A stretch of DNA of 64,000 nt from contig NZ_OCNK01000003.1 of NCBI RefSeq assembly GCF_900230285.1, positions 744,001-808,000 on the forward strand, written 5' to 3'. Positions 58,753 to 64,000 of this stretch are shown piece after piece. The notes under the pieces were generated by a model, which saw only the letters and a list, made by a program, of their open reading frames with translations, made no database searches and was not told the origin of the DNA. Source of the DNA: Blastococcus haudaquaticus. Lineage in GTDB: Bacteria; Actinomycetota; Actinomycetes; Mycobacteriales; Geodermatophilaceae. Made by a program: the position numbers and the translations under genes. Each line of letters opens with the position of its first letter. The stretch's first letter is position 1.

Positions 58753-59562
58753 TCACGGCACGGCGGAGCGCACCGGGAGCACCGCGGGACCCGACGGTCC
58801 GTGGACCACCTGGGCGCGGGCCCCGTAGTGGGTGCTCAGGGCCTGCGCGGTCAGCACGTCGGCCGGTGTCCCCTCCGCGACGACCCGGCCGTCGGACAGC
58901 AGGGCGAGCCGGTCGGCGTACTGGCCGGCCAGGGTGAGGTCGTGCAGCGTGCTCACCACGGTGAGCCCGTCCTGCCGGCGCAGGAGGTCGACCAGGTCGA
59001 GCACCTGCTGGGCGTGCCCGAGGTCGAGGGCCGCCGTCGGCTCGTCGAGGAACAGCACCCGGGGCTGCTGGGCCAGCGCGCGGGCGAGCACCGCGCGCTG
59101 CTGCTCCCCGCCCGACAGCGTGCTCAGCCGGCGCTCGGCGAGGGCGCCGAGCTCCAGCCGGTCCATGACGTCGGCGACCACCTCCCGGTCCACGGCGCGC
59201 GGGGCAGCCAGCAGTGCCCGGTGCGGAGTGCGCCCGAGGGTCACGTAGTCGCGGGTGAGCACGCCGTCGGGCAGGACGGGGGCCTGCGGTGCGTAGGCCA
59301 TGGACCGGGCGCGCTCCCGGCGCCGCATCCCGCTGGTCGGGACGCCGTCGACGCGCACCTGCCCCTCGTGCGGGTGGAACCCGAGCACCGAGCGCAGCAG
59401 CGTGGACTTGCCGGAGCCGTTGGGCCCGATGACGGCCAGCCAGCCGCCCGGCTCGACGGTCAGCCGCACGGAGTCGAGGACCGGGGTGCGGCCGTATCCG
59501 GCGCTCAGGCCGACGACCTCGACCCGCGCGCCGCCCGGGCTCGTCGGTCCGCCCGCGCTCAT
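58753..59562 (-). CDS. btuD: Cobalamin ABC transporter ATPase BtuD
   Basis: A 269-residue ATPase of the FecE/BtuD type. Walker A is GPNGSGKST, the signature is LSGGEQQRAVLARALA, Walker B is VLFLDEPTAALDL, and the H-loop follows in TLHDLTLAGQYADR. Its ATG shares ATGA with the permease stop. Specificity for vitamin B12 rather than haem or siderophore is inferred from the cobalamin riboswitch upstream of the operon. Confidence 0.92.
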   Translation of the reverse strand: MSAGGPTSPGGARVEVVGLSAGYGRTPVLDSVRLTVEPGGWLAVIGPNGSGKSTLLRSVLGFHPHEGQVRVDGVPTSGMRRRERARSMAYAPQAPVLPDGVLTRDYVTLGRTPHRALLAAPRAVDREVVADVMDRLELGALAERRLSTLSGGEQQRAVLARALAQQPRVLFLDEPTAALDLGHAQQVLDLVDLLRRQDGLTVVSTLHDLTLAGQYADRLALLSDGRVVAEGTPADVLTAQALSTHYGARAQVVHGPSGPAVLPVRSAVP

Positions 59563-60641
59563 CGCCGCCGCGCCCCGGCCCACAGCAGGCCGGCGAAGAA
59601 GGGTGCCCCGATGAACGCCGTGACGACGCCGATCGGCAGCTCGGCGGGGGACAGCACGACCCGCGCCACGAGGTCGGCGAGGACCAGGAACGCGCCGCCG
59701 ACCAGCAGCGACATCGGCAGCACGCGCGCGTGCGAGCCGCCGACGAGGCGGCGGACGATGTGCGGGACCACCAGTCCGACGAAGCCGATCAGGCCGCTCA
59801 CGGCGACCGCGGCGGCCGTGGCGAGCGAGGCGGCGAGGATGACCACCAGGCGCAGCCGGCCGGGGTGCACGCCCAGCGAGCTGGCCTCGTCGTCGCCGAC
59901 GGCCAGGACGTCCAGCGCGCGTCCGCAGAGGAGCAGCACGGTGCCCGACACGACGAGGTAGGGCAGCACGAGCACGACGTCGGACCATTGTGAGTTGCCC
60001 AGCTGCCCGAGCAGCCAGCCGTAGATCTGCCGCAGGTCGTCGGTGTTCGCCTGCTGGACGAGGGTCTGTCCGGCGGCGAGGAAGGCGGCGACCGCGACCC
60101 CGGCCAGCAACAGGGTCGGGGTGTGCGAGCCGCCGGCGACCGTGCCCAGCGCGATGGCGCAGCCGACGCCCACCAGGGCGCCCACGAACGCCGCCAGCGG
60201 GACGATGCCGATGGGTCCGACCGACTGCACGGGGGACCACGCGATGACGACCGTGGCACCGAGCCCCGCACCGGCCGCGGCGCCCAGCAGGTACGGGTCG
60301 GCCAGCGGGTTGCGGAAGACGCCCTGGTAGGCGGCGCCGGAGACGGCGAGCCCGGCGCCGACCAGGGAGGCGAGCAGCACCCGGGGGAGACGGAGCTCCA
60401 GGAGGACGGCGGCCCGCGTCCCCTCCAGGCCGCCGGGGACCGAGCCGCCGAACGGGGCGACGAGGCGGTCGAGCAGGGTGACGACGACGGCGCCCGGAGG
60501 GAGCGGCAGGGCGCCCACCCAGACCCCCGCCAGCAGGGCGAGGACGAGGGCCAGCGCCGCGCCGGTCAGCGCCGGCCACGACCTCCGGCGGGTCGCCGGC
60601 GCGGTCGCCGGGCCCGCGGTGCCGGGAGCCGTCGTGGTCAT
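59559..60641 (-). CDS. btuC: Cobalamin ABC transporter permease BtuC
   Basis: A 360-residue FecCD/BtuC-type permease with about ten hydrophobic segments. Family motifs include LRLPRVLLASLVGAGLAVSG, YQGVFRNPLADPYLLG and GLVVPHIVRRLVGGSH, the last being the coupling loop that meets the ATPase. An Ala/Thr/Pro-rich N-terminal tail precedes the first helix. ATG 60641 has GAGG 8 nt upstream. The gene lies 13 bp after btuF and overlaps btuD by ATGA. Confidence 0.93.
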   Translation of the reverse strand: MTTTAPGTAGPATAPATRRRSWPALTGAALALVLALLAGVWVGALPLPPGAVVVTLLDRLVAPFGGSVPGGLEGTRAAVLLELRLPRVLLASLVGAGLAVSGAAYQGVFRNPLADPYLLGAAAGAGLGATVVIAWSPVQSVGPIGIVPLAAFVGALVGVGCAIALGTVAGGSHTPTLLLAGVAVAAFLAAGQTLVQQANTDDLRQIYGWLLGQLGNSQWSDVVLVLPYLVVSGTVLLLCGRALDVLAVGDDEASSLGVHPGRLRLVVILAASLATAAAVAVSGLIGFVGLVVPHIVRRLVGGSHARVLPMSLLVGGAFLVLADLVARVVLSPAELPIGVVTAFIGAPFFAGLLWAGARRR

Positions 60642-60654
60642 GGATCCGCCGTCC

Positions 60655-61587
60655 TCAGCCCTGCAGGGTCTCGGCGACGGCCTCGGCGAAGTCCGCGACC
60701 CGTGGGCCCCAGCGCGATGCGATGTCGTCGTCGGCCTCCAGGATCCGCCCCTCCTGCACGGCGGGCAGGGTGTCGAAGGCGGGGCGCTGGGCGACGACCT
60801 CGGCGGACTGCTCGCAGCACTTGGTGTCGGCGAGCACGATCAGGTCCGGTGCCTGCCCGGCGATGTACTCCGCGGACAGCTGCGGGTAGCCGCCGGAGGC
60901 GTCGGGCGCGCCGTCGGCGATGTTCTCCAGGCCGAACTGCGTGTAGATGCTGCCGATGAAGGTGCTGCTGGCGGCGGAGAAGAAGCTCGGGTCGAGCTCG
61001 TGGTACACCCGCAGCCCCTCGGCGTCCGCGGGTACCGAGTCGATCGCCGCGGCGATCCGGTCCTGCATGTCGGCGACGACCTCGTCGGCCTCCTCGGCGT
61101 GCCCGGTCGCGTCCCCCAGGGTCTCCAGCTGCGCGTAGCTGTCGTCGAGCGTCTCGGCCGCGGGGAGCAGCAGCGTCGGGACCTCGAGGGCGTCGAGGGC
61201 GTCGACGATGCCGTTGAGGTCGTCGCTGAGCACCACCAGGTCCGGGGCGTACTCGGCGATCGCCTCGGCGTTCGGCGTGAACGCCGACAGGTCCGTGGTG
61301 GGCGCGTCCTCGGGGAAGTTCGAGTTGTCGTCGACGGCCTCGACCTGGTCACCCGCGCCGATGGCGAAGAGCATCTCGGTGGCGGTGGCCGACATCGACA
61401 CGATGGTCTCGGGCTGCTGCTCGAGCGTGAGGTCGCCGTCGGCACCGGTCACCGTGACCGGGAAGGCGTCGTTCGAGGAGCCGGCGGCGGGGTCGTCGGA
61501 ACCCGACGGGTCGCCACCGCAGGCGGTGAGCCCGAGCGCCAGCGCCAGGGGGACGGCGAGCAGCGGGCGGGGGAGGGAACGGGGCAC
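60655..61587 (-). CDS. btuF: Cobalamin-binding lipoprotein BtuF
   Basis: A 310-residue substrate-binding lipoprotein of the periplasmic-binding-protein-2/BtuF family. The signal peptide ends [13 protein letters not shown], with the lipobox Cys near residue 23, and an acidic/Ser linker follows. The family motif is [20 protein letters not shown], and a second lobe begins around [13 protein letters not shown] pair (TKCCEQS) is unusual. GTG 61587 places the signal peptide correctly; earlier in-frame starts would add a non-signal extension over the riboswitch. It is the first gene of btuFCD. Confidence 0.9.
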   Translation of the reverse strand: MPRSLPRPLLAVPLALALGLTACGGDPSGSDDPAAGSSNDAFPVTVTGADGDLTLEQQPETIVSMSATATEMLFAIGAGDQVEAVDDNSNFPEDAPTTDLSAFTPNAEAIAEYAPDLVVLSDDLNGIVDALDALEVPTLLLPAAETLDDSYAQLETLGDATGHAEEADEVVADMQDRIAAAIDSVPADAEGLRVYHELDPSFFSAASSTFIGSIYTQFGLENIADGAPDASGGYPQLSAEYIAGQAPDLIVLADTKCCEQSAEVVAQRPAFDTLPAVQEGRILEADDDIASRWGPRVADFAEAVAETLQG

Positions 61588-61687
61588 GGGGGAAGGCCTT
61601 CGCGAGAGGCGGCAGTGCCGCCCATGAGCTGCCCCGTGCTGTCCGGCGGTGCCCGATGCGCGACCCCTGCCGCGAGGGTCGGGAACA

Positions 61688-61806
61688 TGGCGCACGGCAG
61701 GCGATCTGGCTCAGGCCCTCGGAGGACCATCACAGTTGCGGGACAGCGCCGGGTTCTCACCGGCTTCGCTGCGCGTGCGTCGCCGACGAGTCGGCAGCTG
61801 GAATCT
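61688..61806 (-). ncRNA. Cobalamin riboswitch upstream of btuFCD
   Basis: Reading the minus strand, the conserved core GCCGGTGAGAACCCGGC and then GCTGTCCCGCAACTGTGA is found at 61729-61768; this is the B12-box region of the cobalamin riboswitch. The 3' part, GAGCCAGATCGCCTGCCGT (61693-61712), matches the closing element. Between it and the btuF start (61587) lie a weak hairpin (61662-61680) and a 6-bp-stem hairpin (61608-61622), the second about 20 nt before the start codon and suited to masking it. B12 should repress btuFCD. Outer boundaries are approximate. Confidence 0.92.
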
Positions 61807-61820
61807 ACCAGCGGAACCGG

Positions 61821-62993
61821 TCAGGCCCGTGCGGCGAGGACCGCGGAGTAGACCTCGACGGTCTGCTGCGCGATGGCCGGCCAGCCGAACTCCGCGAGCA
61901 CCCGCTCGCGACCGGCCGCGCCCATCGCGGCCGCCCGGGCAGGATCGGCGAGCAGTTCGGTCATGCGCTCGGCCAGCCCCCGCTCGAAGGCGGCGACGTC
62001 GTCGGGGTGGTAGGGCACCAGCAGACCCGTCCGGCCGTCGTCGACGACCTCGGGGATGCCGCCGACGGCGCTGGCGACGACCGCGGTCCCACAGGCCGCC
62101 GCCTCGAGGTTGACGATGCCGAGGGGCTCGTACACCGACGGGACGACGAAGACCGTGGCACCGGTGATCAGCGGCACCAGCTGGTCGCGCGGCAGCATCG
62201 CCTCGATCCAGACCACCCCGCTGCGCCGTGCCTGCAGCTCGGCGACGGCGTCGGCCACCTGCTGCCGCTCGCCCGGGGTGTCCGGGGCGCCCGCGCACAG
62301 GACGAGGCCGTACTGCTCGGGCAGCTGGTCGGCGGCGCGCAGCAGGTGCATCACGCCCTTCTGCCGGGTGATCCGACCGACGAACAGCGCATAGGGGCGG
62401 TCGGGGTCGACGCCCAGGCCGCGGACGACGTCGGGTGCCTCGACGGGTCGGTAGGCCTCGGCGTCCACCCCGTTGCCGACGACGTGCACCCGGGCGGGGT
62501 CGAGGTCGGGATAGGCGTCGAGCACGTCGGTGCGCATCCCGTGGCTGACGGCGACGACCGCGTCCGCGGCGAGGTAGGCGCTGCGCTCCACCCAGGAGGA
62601 GAGCCGGTAGCCGCCGCCGAGCTGATCGGCCTTCCACGGCCGGCGTGGCTCCAGCGAGTGGGCGGTGACCACGTGCGGAACGCCGTGCACGAGGGCGGCC
62701 AGCATGCCGGCGCCGTTGGCGTACCAGGTGTGGCTGTGCACCAGGTCGACGTCGCCGAGGGCCGCGGCGATCTCGACGTCGACGCCGACGGCCTGGAGTG
62801 CGCCGTTGGCGTCCCGCAGCCCGGCGGGGACGGCGTGCGCGGTCGCGTCGACGCGCGGCTGGCCGAAGCAGTGGACGTCGATCTCGGGCCCCGCCGACAG
62901 GGACCGCAGGGCGGCGACGAGGTGCTCGATGTGCACCCCGGCTCCGCCGTAGACGTCCGGCGGCCACTCCCGGGTCACGATGCCGATGCGCAC
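61821..62993 (-). CDS. glgM: GT4 glycosyltransferase GlgM / actinobacterial glycogen synthase
   Basis: A 390-residue retaining glycosyltransferase (GT4). The N-terminal motif is [20 protein letters not shown], with [14 protein letters not shown] for the acceptor side. The C-terminal nucleotide site includes [12 protein letters not shown] and the E-x7-E element [20 protein letters not shown]. In mycobacteria the equivalent enzyme forms maltose-1-phosphate from ADP-glucose for alpha-glucan synthesis. GTG 62993 has TAGGGT 6 nt upstream, so it is probably leaderless. It is divergent from glgC, whose product makes ADP-glucose, the donor. Confidence 0.92.
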   Translation of the reverse strand: MRIGIVTREWPPDVYGGAGVHIEHLVAALRSLSAGPEIDVHCFGQPRVDATAHAVPAGLRDANGALQAVGVDVEIAAALGDVDLVHSHTWYANGAGMLAALVHGVPHVVTAHSLEPRRPWKADQLGGGYRLSSWVERSAYLAADAVVAVSHGMRTDVLDAYPDLDPARVHVVGNGVDAEAYRPVEAPDVVRGLGVDPDRPYALFVGRITRQKGVMHLLRAADQLPEQYGLVLCAGAPDTPGERQQVADAVAELQARRSGVVWIEAMLPRDQLVPLITGATVFVVPSVYEPLGIVNLEAAACGTAVVASAVGGIPEVVDDGRTGLLVPYHPDDVAAFERGLAERMTELLADPARAAAMGAAGRERVLAEFGWPAIAQQTVEVYSAVLAARA

Positions 62994-62999
62994 GTGCTC

Positions 63000-63005
63000 A
63001 CCCTA
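63000..63005 (-). promoter_or_regulatory. glgM: -10 box of glgM
   Basis: TAGGGT on the minus strand, 6 nt before GTG 62993; leaderless configuration. Confidence 0.58.
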
Positions 63006-63053
63006 GGGGGCGGTTTGAGCGCCGCGCAGGGCGCGGAAGCACAGCTCAGCGGC

Positions 63054-63059
63054 TACGTT
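63054..63059 (+). promoter_or_regulatory. glgC: -10 box of glgC
   Basis: TACGTT, 6 nt before ATG 63066; leaderless configuration. It is only about 50 bp from the glgM box, so the two promoters share a short control region. Confidence 0.58.
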
Positions 63060-63065
63060 TCGAGC

Positions 63066-64000
63066 ATGCGCGGCGGTCCACGGGTTCTCGGCATCGTCCT
63101 CGCCGGCGGTGAGGGCAAGCGACTCTCGCCCCTGACGGCGGACCGGGCCAAGCCGGCCGTGCCCTTCGGGGGGCAGTACCGGCTGATCGACTTCGTGCTG
63201 TCGAACCTGGTGAACGCCGAGATCCGGCAGATCGCCGTCCTCACCCAGTACAAGAGCCACAGCCTCGACCGGCACATCACGACCACCTGGCGGATGTCGC
63301 AGCTGCTCGGCAACTACATCACCCCGGTGCCGGCCCAGCAGCGGCTCGGCCCGCGCTGGTACACCGGCAGCGCCGACGCGATCTTCCAGAGCCTGAACCT
63401 GATCTACGACGAGCGGCCCGAGATCGTCGTGGTCTTCGGTGCCGACCACGTCTACCGGATGGACCCGGGCCAGATGGTCGACCAGCACCTGCAGACGGGC
63501 GCCGGCGTGACGATCGCCGGGCTCCGCGTGCCCCGCCGGGAGGCGACCGAGTTCGGTGTCATCGACGCCACCGCCGAGGGCAAGGTGCGCGGGTTCCTGG
63601 AGAAGCCCGCCGACCCCCCGGGGCTGCCGGACTCGCCCGAGGAGAGCTTCGCCTCGATGGGCAACTACGTCTTCACCACCGACGCCCTGCTCGAGGCGCT
63701 GCGCAGCGACGCCGAGGACGACTCCTCGGTGCACGACATGGGCGGCTCGATCATGCCCATGCTGGCCGACGCCGGTGAGGCGTGGGTCTACGACTTCTCG
63801 ACCAACATCGTCCCGGGAGCCTCCGAGCGCGACCACGGCTACTGGCGCGACGTCGGGACGATCGACGCCTACTACGACGCGCACATGGACCTGGTGTCGG
63901 TGACGCCGGTGTTCAACCTCTACAACGACCGCTGGCCCATCTACACGCTCCCGCCGCAGCTCCCGCCGGCCAAGTTCGTGCTCGGCGGGCGGGCCGAGGA
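63066..64000 (+). CDS. glgC: Glucose-1-phosphate adenylyltransferase GlgC, 3' end outside window
   Basis: First 311 residues of ADP-glucose pyrophosphorylase, which makes ADP-glucose from glucose-1-phosphate and ATP. The nucleotidyltransferase motif is [20 protein letters not shown], with [14 protein letters not shown] for allosteric/substrate contacts, and [10 protein letters not shown] holds the catalytic Asp. EKPADPPG and [15 protein letters not shown] follow. The C-terminal beta-helix domain, of which FVLGGRAEE begins the first turns, is cut by the window edge (family length is about 400-415). It is divergent from glgM. Confidence 0.95.
   Translation, partial: MRGGPRVLGIVLAGGEGKRLSPLTADRAKPAVPFGGQYRLIDFVLSNLVNAEIRQIAVLTQYKSHSLDRHITTTWRMSQLLGNYITPVPAQQRLGPRWYTGSADAIFQSLNLIYDERPEIVVVFGADHVYRMDPGQMVDQHLQTGAGVTIAGLRVPRREATEFGVIDATAEGKVRGFLEKPADPPGLPDSPEESFASMGNYVFTTDALLEALRSDAEDDSSVHDMGGSIMPMLADAGEAWVYDFSTNIVPGASERDHGYWRDVGTIDAYYDAHMDLVSVTPVFNLYNDRWPIYTLPPQLPPAKFVLGGRAE

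Overview
The window is very GC-rich, gene-dense bacterial chromosome from an actinobacterium. The pointers are mycothiol synthesis (mshB), an SirA-type sulfite reductase with an Fe-S APS reductase, the 7Fe ferredoxin FdxA, the 55-residue DUF3117 protein, a GlgM/GlgC pair, many GTG starts, and apparently leaderless genes with a TANNNT box 6-9 nt before the start codon. Two GGDEF-EAL proteins, SpoIIE-type phosphatases, GAF/ANTAR proteins and a spore-photoproduct-lyase-like enzyme would suit a desert or stone actinomycete such as the Geodermatophilaceae. That family placement is inference. No rRNA, tRNA, CRISPR array, insertion sequence, integrase or prophage was seen.

Region by region. 0-7 kb: 3' part of a GGDEF-EAL protein, a thioesterase, the succinate dehydrogenase operon sdhCAB (minus strand), and a molybdopterin oxidoreductase with an FAD reductase. 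7-16 kb: a two-component pair beside a drug-type ABC exporter, an FNT-family channel, a second ABC exporter, a Pro/Thr-rich membrane-anchored protein, a DUF1990 protein and a shortened SDR protein. 15.7-19.3 kb: a HipA-like kinase coupled to a DUF3037 protein, then a Tat-exported PhoX phosphatase behind a PHO box. 19.4-23 kb: a pterin dehydratase and a sulfur-assimilation operon (sulfite reductase, small Zn ribbon, cysH) behind a cysteine leader peptide, with a cysteine-free Rrf2 regulator next to it. 23-30 kb: an SRPBCC-Nudix fusion, a CsbD-like protein and a complete dipeptide/oligopeptide ABC importer.

30-45.7 kb keeps a gene order that, from memory, resembles mycobacteria: mshB and a membrane protein, fdxA-dapC, dapD/dapE divergent, a LOG-family protein, a DivIVA-domain protein, tag and DUF3117. 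glgM and glgC, which follow directly in mycobacteria, appear here only at 61.8-64 kb. The intervening 16 kb carries pepA, a DinB-like protein, a methyltransferase, a CrtI-like desaturase, a PAS-GAF-PP2C phosphatase, a spore photoproduct lyase homologue, a zinc dehydrogenase, a pxpA relic, a four-gene phosphatase/membrane/GAF-ANTAR operon and a cobalamin-riboswitch-controlled B12 importer (btuFCD).

Working together: sulfur enters through SirA/CysH and supports cysteine and mycothiol supply. dapC, dapD and dapE are three consecutive-pathway lysine/peptidoglycan enzymes. GlgC and GlgM feed alpha-glucan synthesis. PhoX and the Dpp importer scavenge phosphate and peptides. A large share of the remaining genes is signalling (c-di-GMP, PP2C phosphatases, GAF sensors). 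Both window edges cut genes (GGDEF-EAL at the left, glgC at the right).
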